A stretch of 52,854 bases of DNA from a virus, in IMG/VR virus record IMGVR_UViG_3300030333_002333, positions 1-52,854 of that record. The stretch is one strand, 5' to 3'. The translations under genes were made by a program, and so were the position numbers. Shown piece after piece: positions 33,556 through 41,779 of the stretch (its first letter is position 1; the number at the start of each line of letters is the position of its first letter). The notes beneath the pieces are model-generated. The model saw nothing but the letters and a program-made list of their open reading frames with translations. It was not told the origin of the DNA and made no database searches.

Positions 33556-34971
33556 ATGGCTAATCAATATAGCATAAACGCTGGAGGCTCAATGCAATCT
33601 TCTTCTATCGATGATAGTAGACGGATGTATAACTTTGGCGAAAGAGTTGCTGAATTGGCTCCAGCTCAGTCTCCATTCTTTGTCTATCTCTCAAAAGTTG
33701 CTAAGAAATCCACGGACGACCCTGTATTCAAATTTTTGGAACAGCGTCATCAGTGGCAGAGAAGGAACTTTGAAGTAAAAACAACTAACGAAGTAGCGGC
33801 TGCTTATTCAAGTGGTTCGTTTGCTTATGGCTCAGGCGATAAGGTTGTCGTTGATTGTCTTTATGACAAGTATGGAAGAGCTGTGTCAACAGCAGTTCAA
33901 CCACTGTTCTTATTAGAAGACCAGTTGGTACAGATTGGATGTAAATATGCTTCTAACGGTAGTAGTTATGCTGCTGCAGAACATATTGCGACATTCAAGA
34001 TTGCAGCCGCACCGGATTTATCCACAGACGCTGCTGCAGCAGGACTCCAGCTTACTTTTGTTTCACTTTCTCTTCCGGGCACAGGTGCAGTTACACCTGC
34101 AGATGACTCGAAGATTAAGGTTGAAGCTGACCAAAAAGGTCAGGTAATCGGAAGTGCCTTCGCAGAAGGTGGAACCGACCCTGAAGGCTGGAAAGACGAA
34201 ATGTACGACCGTGAGGGTTATGTGCAGATTTTTAAAACAGCAATTCCTATGTTCTCAGGTACTGCAATGGCTACACGCTATCGTGGTAAGGCAGATGAGT
34301 ACAAGAGAGTTTGGCAGGAAAAGTTGATGGAACACAAGATGGATATCGAGCATGCAATGCTTTTTGGTATCGGTTCTGATGATTCCACAGCAACTGGTCC
34401 TGTAAGACGCTCTTGGGGTATCTTACCTTACACTGAGAGACATGGAAAGGTTAAATCTTTCACATACTCTGGTTCAGACTACGATGCTTTCTTAACAGCA
34501 ATGGAAGATGTTTTCGCCCCAGAATCTGGGAATAGTGGAAACAAACTTGTACTTGCTTCAAGGAAAGTTATCACTTGGCTGAACAAACTCGGTGCTGATT
34601 CATTCTTGGGTAACACAGTTGCACTAGGTCATACAGCAACTACCTCTGGTGGTTCTAATGGCTATGCACTTGATATTCAGAATGTCAAAGGTGCGTTTGG
34701 TCACAATGTATCTACTGTTAATACTATTTATGGTAATCTTCACTTTGTTGCAGAGCCTCTATTTAGAGGAATGTACGAGGATTACGCAGTTATGGTTGAT
34801 ATGAAGAATGTCAACTATCGCCCTCTCGCAGGAAATGGTATCAATCGTGATACTCACATTATTACCAATGTTCAGAATAACAATGTTGATGGAAGAAAAG
34901 ACATCATCTTGACCGAAGCCGGTCTTGAGATTCAACTTCCAGAAACTCACTGTATTCTGAAGTGGTCATAA
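33556..34971 (+). CDS. Major capsid protein, 471 aa
   Basis: AAGGAG lies 7 nt before the ATG. The protein follows the scaffold gene and has the size, Gly/Ala/Asp/Val-rich composition and order of helices and strands of HK97-fold capsids. The N-terminal stretch YNFGERVAELAPAQSPFFVYLSKVAKK resembles capsids of marine podoviruses. MSHH-like His motifs or protease sites are not seen. A strong hairpin follows the stop, as often found after highly expressed capsid genes. Confidence 0.85.
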   Translation: MANQYSINAGGSMQSSSIDDSRRMYNFGERVAELAPAQSPFFVYLSKVAKKSTDDPVFKFLEQRHQWQRRNFEVKTTNEVAAAYSSGSFAYGSGDKVVVDCLYDKYGRAVSTAVQPLFLLEDQLVQIGCKYASNGSSYAAAEHIATFKIAAAPDLSTDAAAAGLQLTFVSLSLPGTGAVTPADDSKIKVEADQKGQVIGSAFAEGGTDPEGWKDEMYDREGYVQIFKTAIPMFSGTAMATRYRGKADEYKRVWQEKLMEHKMDIEHAMLFGIGSDDSTATGPVRRSWGILPYTERHGKVKSFTYSGSDYDAFLTAMEDVFAPESGNSGNKLVLASRKVITWLNKLGADSFLGNTVALGHTATTSGGSNGYALDIQNVKGAFGHNVSTVNTIYGNLHFVAEPLFRGMYEDYAVMVDMKNVNYRPLAGNGINRDTHIITNVQNNNVDGRKDIILTEAGLEIQLPETHCILKWS

Positions 34972-34984
34972 TAACTGACTTAAT

Positions 34985-35010
34985 CTAGGGGGCTTTCATT
35001 AGCCCCCTAG
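34985..35010 (+). terminator. Perfect 10-bp hairpin after the capsid gene
   Basis: CTAGGGGGCT and AGCCCCCTAG pair perfectly around a 6-nt loop TTCATT, 14 nt after the capsid stop. No T-run follows, so it may act as a processing or 3'-end-protection structure more than a full terminator. It lies 15 nt before the next start. Confidence 0.6.
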
Positions 35011-35025
35011 GGACAGGAGATTACA

Positions 35026-35133
35026 ATGGCAAAAGACGAAAAAAAGAACGCCAAGAAAGTAAAAGTTCCAAAGGAGAAAGTTAAAAAAGCTCCAAAGGTA
35101 ACTCGTGGTGTTTATGATAAGAGGGGGAAATAG
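35026..35133 (+). CDS. Lysine-rich micro-protein, 35 aa
   Basis: GGAG lies before the ATG (ACAGGAGATTACA). About 40 percent of residues are Lys or Arg (MAKDEKKNAKKVKVPKEKVK begins it). The stop overlaps the GTG start of the next gene (TAGTG). Position behind the capsid gene suggests a head-associated or DNA-neutralising protein, without direct evidence. Confidence 0.5.
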   Translation: MAKDEKKNAKKVKVPKEKVKKAPKVTRGVYDKRGK

Positions 35134-35264
35134 TGTCTAAGGGTATGGTTACTTCTAATACTGTTGGTGGTCCTTGGCAATCAGGCAAGGAAGAAACTAA
35201 TAACAATAGTAGAAGAGTCGTAACGAAGACACCTAACTCAAAAAGTAAGAAGAGAGGCAAATAA
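35133..35264 (+). CDS. Basic micro-protein, 43 aa
   Basis: The GTG start follows GAGGGGG by 5 nt and overlaps the previous stop; the stop overlaps the next ATG (TAATG). The N-terminal half is neutral (TSNTVGGPWQSGKEE) and the C-terminal half basic (RRVVTKTPNSKSKKRGK). Function unknown. Confidence 0.48.
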   Translation: MSKGMVTSNTVGGPWQSGKEETNNNSRRVVTKTPNSKSKKRGK

Positions 35265-36061
35265 TGTCAAGATTAGCAGCAATGATTAATCCTTGGAGTG
35301 CCGAAAATAAAGCTAGAAGAGCAGAACAGAAGCGAAGAGCAGAAGAGTTTGGTTGGTGGGGTGCTAAAGGTCCTGTTGAACAAGCTGAGATGGCTCAGGC
35401 TAACTATGAGAGAATGGCTCCTGAAGTTGGACCTCCTACTGCAGATGCTGAGAGATATAAAAATGTTGCTCAGACTACAGCAGAGGGAGTTCTAAGAGAA
35501 GGCTCTCAGGGTGGTACGATGGACCTAGGTGGATTAGCTAAAGGTTTCGACCCTTCTAATGCAGAGAGTGTAAGACAGATGCAAAGAATGTTAAACCAAG
35601 CTGGTTTTACAGGTGCAGATGGAAAACCTCTTGCTGAGGATGGAAGGTTTGGACCTCAATCACTAGCAGCACTTAGAAAAATGCAGGGTGGTCACAGAGA
35701 TGACAGAGCGACTCTTGGTGATTTAACTGCAGGTACTTCTGGACCAATTAGCAATGATTTGAATATCAATACTCGTGGTCAAGAAGAACTTTACAGCCGT
35801 GAAGGTCGTGGTCAGTCTACAGCTCCAGAAGCAGTAGGAACTGGTAACCCCATGGCTGGACCAGCATATCTGAAGCCACCTGAATTTTCACCAAATACAC
35901 AACAGCGTGAAGATGCAGTTGGTAGTGTCAGAAGTGGTGCAAAAGGTATAGATGACTATATCGAGAGTAAGGCTCCTTGGTTAGGAGATTCTAGTGCTTA
36001 TAGAGGTGCAAAAGAAGGAGTTAAGAAATTTTTTAATTGGGCAGGCGATGCCGATTATTAA
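35264..36061 (+). CDS. Protein with peptidoglycan-binding domain, 265 aa
   Basis: Residues about 94-145 (ESVRQMQRMLNQAGFTGADG, then EDGRFGPQSLAALRKMQ) match a PG_binding_1 repeat. The surrounding sequence is polar and low-complexity, with N- and C-terminal segments rich in Gly, Ala and Glu (WSAENKARRAEQKRR). A virion protein that engages the cell wall, or a tail-associated wall-binding protein, is the likely role. The location between capsid and connector genes supports a structural protein. Confidence 0.65.
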   Translation: MSRLAAMINPWSAENKARRAEQKRRAEEFGWWGAKGPVEQAEMAQANYERMAPEVGPPTADAERYKNVAQTTAEGVLREGSQGGTMDLGGLAKGFDPSNAESVRQMQRMLNQAGFTGADGKPLAEDGRFGPQSLAALRKMQGGHRDDRATLGDLTAGTSGPISNDLNINTRGQEELYSREGRGQSTAPEAVGTGNPMAGPAYLKPPEFSPNTQQREDAVGSVRSGAKGIDDYIESKAPWLGDSSAYRGAKEGVKKFFNWAGDADY

Positions 36062-36078
36062 ATTGGGATGTTAGTAGG

Positions 36079-36969
36079 ATGGCTATAAATCCAAATCAAG
36101 TACTATCTAGGATGGGTACATATGGTGGTCCTACTAATATTTTTGACCAACTTAAAAGAACAGATGAGGATGGGAATACCGTTAATATATTATCTGAAAA
36201 AATAAGAGATAGATGGTATACACCTGACCAAATTGATGAAGAAGGTAATGTTACTAAAGCAGGTCATTGGGGTAAATATGAAGGTGCAGATTTCTTAAAA
36301 GGTCAGGACTGGGCTACTGCATTGGGTAATCCTTTTAAGAAAAGTGCGAATAGGATTCAATCATATCTTAAAGAAAAGCGGTATGATAGAAAAGTAGGCA
36401 ATATAGATAATCCTGTTATACAGGAAGCTGTAAATGTCGCTCAGGAATCTGATACTGGTGATTATACTAATCCTACTCCTGCAAAGGTAACTCAACCTGA
36501 TTGGGCTGAGAAGGATGTAGAATTTATGAGGACATTTCATGATGCTTATGGAATGGCAGATGACAAGGGTGGTTTTCAAGGAATGCTAGAGAGTAAAGGT
36601 GGAAATCTAAAGAATTTAGGTGCTCTAATGAGTACAATGAAAAACATGGGCTATAATGTAGGTGATGTTTCATCAGATATAGCAAAACATGGATGGGGAG
36701 CATATGGTGATAAAAGTCATGGTGCTTATCAAGATATTATAAGTAAATTAGGTCCTAGACCAGAAGCTTCTCAACCAGAAGCTGGTGGACTAAAAGGTTG
36801 GTGGAATAGAGTAACTGATACATCAGATATGCCAAAAAATCCAGATGGTAGCCCAAAGGTAATGATGGGTTACCCACCTTTGGCTTCAACATCTCCAATA
36901 ACTTCACTTAGTTTCTTACCAGAAGTGAAGAAGGGAGCAAAAAGTTTATGGGATTGGGCAACTAAGTAA
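36079..36969 (+). CDS. Hypothetical structural protein, 296 aa
   Basis: The ATG at 36079 is favoured; a frame open from 36037 overlaps the previous gene by 25 nt. The protein is Gly/Asn/Asp-rich and polar (DKGGFQGMLESKGGNLKNLG). Its C-terminus resembles that of the preceding 265-aa protein (KKGAKSLWDWATK versus KEGVKKFFNWAGD), which suggests a shared short C-terminal motif. Stop and next start overlap (TAATG). No family recognised. Confidence 0.55.
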   Translation: MAINPNQVLSRMGTYGGPTNIFDQLKRTDEDGNTVNILSEKIRDRWYTPDQIDEEGNVTKAGHWGKYEGADFLKGQDWATALGNPFKKSANRIQSYLKEKRYDRKVGNIDNPVIQEAVNVAQESDTGDYTNPTPAKVTQPDWAEKDVEFMRTFHDAYGMADDKGGFQGMLESKGGNLKNLGALMSTMKNMGYNVGDVSSDIAKHGWGAYGDKSHGAYQDIISKLGPRPEASQPEAGGLKGWWNRVTDTSDMPKNPDGSPKVMMGYPPLASTSPITSLSFLPEVKKGAKSLWDWATK

Positions 36970-38063
36970 TGAGCTTTACAGCAAAAATAGGCAGAATAAC
37001 TGGTAATCCAACAGCAGATGATGCAACTACTATAGCAGAATCACTAGTTAATGCACAGCATGAGATTATAGCAAGGATAGCTCAATTAAATCCTGAAATG
37101 CTTGAATCAATGTCAAGTGTAGAAGAGGTTGCTAATAACACATATCAAAGTGCAGTAGATATAAATACAATAATTTTAAATGTAACAAGGCATGATAGTA
37201 CAAATAATCTTACTAGGTCTTGTTCACCTACAGAAAGAAAGTTTGAGCATCAAGTAACAGATACAGGGAGTATCTATTATGCACCTAAAACATCTCCTGT
37301 ATACTTGATAAAGGAAGGTAAAGTAACAATTTATCCAGAGCCTACTGGTACAGAGAAAGCAAATATCACTAAAGTAGAACCGGGTGCAGTAAATGATGGT
37401 GCAGAAACAGTTGCTAATATGCCATCTAGTATTATTCCTTTGTTACTTCATATTGCAGCAAGGGATGTTTTGATACAAAGACTTGGTAAGTTATCAACTA
37501 CATTACCAACAGATTTAGATGATACTACAGTATTTGATGCATTGGCAGATTTTGATGACTCATTAGGTATAACAACTGCATTACCAAGTATACATGCAGA
37601 TTATCAAGATGCAGTAGATAAAGCACAAGCATTAATAGATGATGTATCAGGTATAGGAGGAGATGTTAATACAGATGGTAGTGGAACAGATATCTATTCA
37701 GCACAGAAATGGTTAATAGATGAGGACCCTGAAATGTTAAGTGGTACTATTGCTACTGCAAGTCAAGAACTACAGAGGGCATCAGCAGTTCTTTCAGGTT
37801 ATCAAGCAGAATTAAGTAAATATCAAGCAGAAGTTTCAAAAGAAAGTGCAGAGGCAGGACAAGCACTTCAAGAATATCAAGCTAATCTAGGAAAAAAGAT
37901 TCAACTTTTTACCACATTAATTGGTAAGTTAAACACTGATTATCAATGGTTACAGAACCAATTAGGAATAGTCCAATCAAAGATAAATGAACTATGGGCT
38001 TTAATTGGAATACCAAGACAGGACTCTGTAGCTAAAGAACTTGGTGGAGGAGTGGCTAAGTGA
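36969..38063 (+). CDS. Putative connector/tail protein with coiled coil, 364 aa
   Basis: It starts in a TAATG overlap. The first 190 residues are mixed (AHEIIARIAQLNPEM-like helices, then VKVTIYPEPTG). From about 245 to 345 a regular coiled coil carries repeated YQAEL/YQAEV/YQANL units. Similar head-tail junction proteins precede adaptor genes in marine podoviruses. The next gene starts at GTG within its stop (GTGA). Confidence 0.6.
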   Translation: MSFTAKIGRITGNPTADDATTIAESLVNAQHEIIARIAQLNPEMLESMSSVEEVANNTYQSAVDINTIILNVTRHDSTNNLTRSCSPTERKFEHQVTDTGSIYYAPKTSPVYLIKEGKVTIYPEPTGTEKANITKVEPGAVNDGAETVANMPSSIIPLLLHIAARDVLIQRLGKLSTTLPTDLDDTTVFDALADFDDSLGITTALPSIHADYQDAVDKAQALIDDVSGIGGDVNTDGSGTDIYSAQKWLIDEDPEMLSGTIATASQELQRASAVLSGYQAELSKYQAEVSKESAEAGQALQEYQANLGKKIQLFTTLIGKLNTDYQWLQNQLGIVQSKINELWALIGIPRQDSVAKELGGGVAK

Positions 38064-38338
38064 AACTAAAAGAAATAGTAGAATTAGTACAACAACATCA
38101 TCCTAACTTAGGTGCACAGGAAGTTGTTAAGATGGTTAATAGAGCACAGGATGAATACTGCTCAAGAACTAGATTATTAGAAGATGCTGTTCAGTTTACT
38201 CTTGTAAAAGACCAAAGAGGTTATAGTTTAAGTGTATCAGGAAATGATGACCAGATTATGGAAATAAAGAATGTAGACCTTGATGGTAAGTCAATAAAAA
38301 GATTTTTAGGTAGACCACATAAAAGGGATTTAACATAA
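38060..38338 (+). CDS. Head-tail adaptor-like protein, N-terminal part, 92 aa
   Basis: It begins with GTG (GTGA overlap) after GGAGG. LKEIVELVQQHHPNLGAQEVVKMVNRAQDEY followed by FTLVKDQRGYSL resembles the start of podovirus head-tail adaptors: a helical part with conserved Asn and a Gly-Tyr-Ser-Leu strand. The frame ends after LDGKSIKRFLGRPHKRDLT and the next gene begins in a TAATG overlap, so one adaptor may have been split into two chains. Confidence 0.55.
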   Translation: MKLKEIVELVQQHHPNLGAQEVVKMVNRAQDEYCSRTRLLEDAVQFTLVKDQRGYSLSVSGNDDQIMEIKNVDLDGKSIKRFLGRPHKRDLT

Positions 38339-38736
38339 TGTCAACAACTATAAAACAATGGGTATGGTGGACTGAGCGTGGTGCTATCTGGATTGGTTAT
38401 TACGATGAAACTAAAACAGATGAAGAGCAATTTACTTCCCCAGATGATACTGTTGCTGGAAAAAATATTACTGTTTTCTATTATAAGAAATCAGACCATT
38501 TTGACCTACCATCTGCGAGTGATGCTTGGGAAGCTCAAACTCCTGAGATACCAGAGCAATTCCACGATGCATTAGTTAATAAAGCAATAGCCATTGGGTA
38601 TGAAAAAAGCCCAGAAGGTATACAAATGGCACAATATTTTAATGGAAAATTTGAAGACGATATTAAGAATGGGAGGAAATATGCTTATAGAGCAAGAACG
38701 GGAACATTTAAACTAATAGGACAAACTGATTTCTAA
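38338..38736 (+). CDS. Head-tail adaptor-like protein, C-terminal part, 132 aa
   Basis: IKQWVWWTERGAIWIGYYDE followed by ITVFYYKKSD and PEQFHDALVNKAIAIGYEKS has the order (strand, strand, helix) of the second half of phage adaptor/stopper proteins. It starts at the overlapping TAATG of the preceding chain. Whether the two act as one protein or interact is unknown. Confidence 0.5.
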   Translation: MSTTIKQWVWWTERGAIWIGYYDETKTDEEQFTSPDDTVAGKNITVFYYKKSDHFDLPSASDAWEAQTPEIPEQFHDALVNKAIAIGYEKSPEGIQMAQYFNGKFEDDIKNGRKYAYRARTGTFKLIGQTDF

Positions 38737-38942
38737 TGATTAATTACTTTGACTTTAATAGTAGCTTTGACTTGTTGAATTTGGCTTTTGATAAGGTTAG
38801 GGATGATGCTTTTTTTAATCAAGGTCTATTTAATACAATAGCAGGTGTAGCCTCTACAACATTTACTTCTGTTGGAACTCCGGTTAGTACAACCTATAGT
38901 TCTGTTTCCTCACCAATATCAACTACATGGAGTGATGCATAA
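38736..38942 (+). CDS. Small structural protein, 68 aa
   Basis: It starts and ends in TAATG overlaps. N-terminal residues are aromatic (NYFDFNSSFDLLNLAFDK); the C-terminal half is a Thr/Ser/Val-rich repeat-like stretch (VGTPVSTTYSSVSSPISTTW), typical of fibre or appendage tails. No family recognised. Confidence 0.5.
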   Translation: MINYFDFNSSFDLLNLAFDKVRDDAFFNQGLFNTIAGVASTTFTSVGTPVSTTYSSVSSPISTTWSDA

Positions 38943-39295
38943 TGGCTGGAAGTTTAAGTCATCCAAATAAAATAAAGGATGTATATAAGAATTTAATTTT
39001 CTACAAAGATTCTGATGGTAAATATTATAGAGATAATGGAACTTCAGATGTAGAGCTAGTAATAGGTGGTGGACACACTGGGATAAATAATGATTTATCT
39101 TGGTTAAAGTTTACTACAACAAGCACAGTTTCTAGTGGAAACTTATTTGAAGTTATAAATAATAGTGCCTCTATGTTTTCACTGAATAGTGATGGCACAA
39201 TTAGAGTAAAGGGGCAATCATCAGCACCCGGTTCTGTAAGTGCAGGTCAGATATATTATAACTCAAGTGATAACGCATTATATTTAGGAACTTAA
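38942..39295 (+). CDS. Tail-fibre-like protein, 117 aa
   Basis: It opens with MAGSLSHPNK and a KDSDGKYYRDNGTSD segment, then Ser/Asn/Thr-rich strands, ending SAGQIYYNSSDNALYLGT. Endings of the type xIYYNSxDNxLYL recur in phage tail-fibre proteins. It is the first of four fibre-type genes. Assignment by composition and context. Confidence 0.6.
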   Translation: MAGSLSHPNKIKDVYKNLIFYKDSDGKYYRDNGTSDVELVIGGGHTGINNDLSWLKFTTTSTVSSGNLFEVINNSASMFSLNSDGTIRVKGQSSAPGSVSAGQIYYNSSDNALYLGT

Positions 39296-39297
39296 TT

Positions 39298-39507
39298 ATG
39301 GGAATTGTAAGTTTAAGTGAGCAGGCTATAGCCAAAAATAAGGCAAAAGAACAAAACGAAGATAGTCAGCTTACTATAAAGGAGGTAGGGTACCTACTAC
39401 AATTAGTAGAGTCCTCGAAACACGATGGACAAGCATTAGAACTTGCATTGATTTGCAAAATGAAATTGCAGGGAAAGCTTGACATATTAACAAAACATAG
39501 GGAGTAA
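39298..39507 (+). CDS. Small helical protein upstream of fibre gene, 69 aa
   Basis: Predicted almost wholly helical (EVGYLLQLVESSKHDGQALE and LALICKMKLQGKLDIL). It lies directly upstream of the 400-aa MATWKRIL fibre gene. A comparable small helical gene precedes the collagen-like MATWKRIL gene, suggesting a paired fibre module, possibly a chaperone or an attachment helper. Confidence 0.6.
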   Translation: MGIVSLSEQAIAKNKAKEQNEDSQLTIKEVGYLLQLVESSKHDGQALELALICKMKLQGKLDILTKHRE

Positions 39508-39510
39508 ACT

Positions 39511-40713
39511 ATGGCAACATGGAAACGAATCCTTACTGCTGCTGATATTGGCTCAACTGTCAATGGGCAGATTGGTACGGATACCGATATAGATTGTGCT
39601 GCCGATGAACATATCGACCAGATAACACTCACCGATGGTGTTATTACGGCTATCTCAAAGCAAACTATGAGTCTAGCAGACCTTGGTTTTACAGGGGATT
39701 CTAATGCAAACTATATTACTAACAATAACGAGCTTACTAATGGAGCTGGTTATACTACAAATGCAGGTGATATAACAGGAGTAACAGCAGGTAAAGGTTT
39801 ATCAGGAGGTGGTTCAAGTGGTGGCGTTTCATTAGCATTTGATGGTTCTGAGCTTGATGACATGACAGCAGATGTTAATGGATTACAAGATGAGTTGTTA
39901 CTTTTAGATAATGGAAACTCTGGACAGAGAAAACTAGTATCTGAAATATCACTAAGTCAGTTTGATAATGATGCAGGCTGGACAGCTAACTCAGGTGACA
40001 TAACTGGTGTTACTGCAGGAACTGGTTTATCTGGTGGTGGTAGCTCAGGTTCAGTCACATTGAATGTTGATACCGGTGCAGTATCAGATGGTGCTACAAC
40101 AATACCAACTGGTGACCATGTCTATGACTGGGTTACAGCTCAAGGTTATGGTACAGGTGATGGAGATATTACTGCAGTAACAATTACAACAGATTCTGGT
40201 GCAGGTAGTAAAGCATCTGATGATAGTGGAAGTGCTGACTTCTCAATAGTAGGTAGTTCAGGATGTGATGTAACTAACCTTGGAAATACTATAACGGTTT
40301 CAGCCGATAGTACGGTTGTAAAGACATCAGGTGCTCAAACTATTGCTGGTAATAAGACATTCTCAGGCGATACTACAGTAGCTAATCTAACAGTAACAGG
40401 AACTACGACTACTGTTAACACTGAAACTGTCACAATCAATGATAACATTATGGTATTGAATAACAACGCTACAGGTACCCCATCAGAAGATGCTGGTATC
40501 GAGATAGAAAGAGGTGATTCAACAAATGTTACATTAATGTGGGATGAAAGTGAAGATTACTGGGTAAATAAAGGTCCTTCAGTAACTGCAAGGATAATGG
40601 AAATGGTAGTACATGGTAGTAGTGCACCGGGTTCAAGTGATAATGCTAATGGAGCAGGTTCTTTTTGGGTAAATTCAGGAAGTAACTACGACCTTTACAT
40701 AAGAACAGCTTAA
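39511..40713 (+). CDS. Tail fibre, MATWKRIL family, 400 aa
   Basis: The N-terminus [17 protein letters not shown] matches fibre starts in cyanophages and other marine phages and is shared with the next fibre. The body has two copies of a repeat with the order AGDITGVTAGKGLSGGGSSG / SGDITGVTAGTGLSGGGSSG, and a Thr-rich TVTGTTTTVNTETVTINDNI segment. The C-terminus (FWVNSGSNYDLYIRTA) probably forms a tip. Trimeric, beta-rich fibre inferred. Confidence 0.8.
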   Translation: MATWKRILTAADIGSTVNGQIGTDTDIDCAADEHIDQITLTDGVITAISKQTMSLADLGFTGDSNANYITNNNELTNGAGYTTNAGDITGVTAGKGLSGGGSSGGVSLAFDGSELDDMTADVNGLQDELLLLDNGNSGQRKLVSEISLSQFDNDAGWTANSGDITGVTAGTGLSGGGSSGSVTLNVDTGAVSDGATTIPTGDHVYDWVTAQGYGTGDGDITAVTITTDSGAGSKASDDSGSADFSIVGSSGCDVTNLGNTITVSADSTVVKTSGAQTIAGNKTFSGDTTVANLTVTGTTTTVNTETVTINDNIMVLNNNATGTPSEDAGIEIERGDSTNVTLMWDESEDYWVNKGPSVTARIMEMVVHGSSAPGSSDNANGAGSFWVNSGSNYDLYIRTA

Positions 40714-40724
40714 TCCTAGGATTA
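40711..40724. repeat. 14-nt perfect palindrome at the end of the fibre gene
   Basis: TAATCCTAGGATTA is a perfect palindrome that includes the stop codon of the 400-aa fibre gene and lies just before the AAAAGGAGG of the next gene. Confidence 0.4.
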
Positions 40725-40736
40725 AAAGGAGGATTT

Positions 40737-40913
40737 ATGAGTAATCGTAAAAAGCGATTGGAGACAACAGAATGGATGTTTTTAATAAAAGCTTTAGAAA
40801 TGCTAACTATATCTGGTAAGGATGTAAGGAAATTTGTTGAAATACTAGATAAAGTTGAACATCAGACTGAGTTATCCATGGCTAGGGACAATAAACTTGC
40901 AGAAGAGAAGTAA
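40737..40913 (+). CDS. Small helical protein upstream of collagen-like fibre, 58 aa
   Basis: AAAAGGAGG precedes the ATG by 4-5 nt. The sequence is basic then helical ([20 protein letters not shown]) and ends in a TAATG overlap with the collagen-like gene. It corresponds in position and helical content to the 69-aa gene upstream of the other MATWKRIL fibre. Confidence 0.6.
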   Translation: MSNRKKRLETTEWMFLIKALEMLTISGKDVRKFVEILDKVEHQTELSMARDNKLAEEK

Positions 40914-41779
40914 TGGCTACTTGGAAAAGAATACTTACAACAGATGACACTTCTAGTGGACCACCCGGACCACCCGGACCTACTGGCTCACAAGGACCAA
41001 CAGGTCCTACAGGAGCAACTGGAGGAACCGGTCCAACAGGACCAGCAGGTGAAGATGGAGATGATGGTGGACCGGGACCAACAGGACCAACAGGAAGCAC
41101 TGGGGCACAAGGACCAGCAGGACCAACTGGGTCAACAGGTTCACCGGGACCACCGGGTCCACCGGGACCAGCTGGACCCACAGGACCAAGTGGTAGTAAT
41201 GGCTCTAATGGTTCTGATGGTAGTGATGGTGATGATGGTGCTACATGGCATTTCTCAACTAGTGTAGGTGCACCTCCAAGTGGAACTGGTAAGAACGGAG
41301 ACTTTGCATACCACTCAAGTACTGAAAAGATTTACTATAAAGAGAGTGGCAGTTGGTCTGAGAAATCAGATTTAACTGGTGCACCCGGTCCTCCGGGACC
41401 TACTGGTTCAACCGGAGGTACTGGACCTACTGGTGGAACAGGACCCACTGGACCTGATGGTCCTCCCGGTCCTCCCGGACCAACGGGTTCTCAAGGTCCT
41501 ACGGGACCTGCTGGTGCTGATGGTGATGACGGGTCTGATGGAAGTAATGGACCTCCGGGACCTCCCGGACCTCCGGGTCCGACAGGTAGTAGTGGACCAT
41601 CTGGACCTTCTGGACCTGCAGGACCAGCCGGACCTGCTGGACCAACCGGACCATCTGGTACAGGTTTATCAAATTCTACAAATGACATCATAGGAAGTGG
41701 TGAATTTAAAATTCATGTAGATACTGATGCTCCTACTGCTAGTGATGGTTCTGATGGCGATATCTGGTTTCAATATTAA
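40913..41779 (+). CDS. Collagen-like tail fibre, 288 aa
   Basis: After the [15 protein letters not shown] anchor shared with the previous fibre, two Gly-X-Y blocks of roughly 30 triplets each (residues about 17-110 and 155-255) flank a short globular insert ([14 protein letters not shown]...WSEKSDL). Triplets include many GPP, GPT, GSD and GDD. Collagen-like triple helices act as rigid shafts in phage fibres. Prolines in the Y position (GPP) are frequent. The C-terminal cap ends DGDIWFQY, next to the LamG-like gene with a TAATG overlap. Confidence 0.9.
   Translation: MATWKRILTTDDTSSGPPGPPGPTGSQGPTGPTGATGGTGPTGPAGEDGDDGGPGPTGPTGSTGAQGPAGPTGSTGSPGPPGPPGPAGPTGPSGSNGSNGSDGSDGDDGATWHFSTSVGAPPSGTGKNGDFAYHSSTEKIYYKESGSWSEKSDLTGAPGPPGPTGSTGGTGPTGGTGPTGPDGPPGPPGPTGSQGPTGPAGADGDDGSDGSNGPPGPPGPPGPTGSSGPSGPSGPAGPAGPAGPTGPSGTGLSNSTNDIIGSGEFKIHVDTDAPTASDGSDGDIWFQY

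Noticed and set aside
40882-41181. 99-aa minus-strand Gly-Pro-rich frame
   Set aside because: Mirror of the collagen-like coding sequence; the plus frame has the anchor, ribosome-binding context and fibre neighbours.
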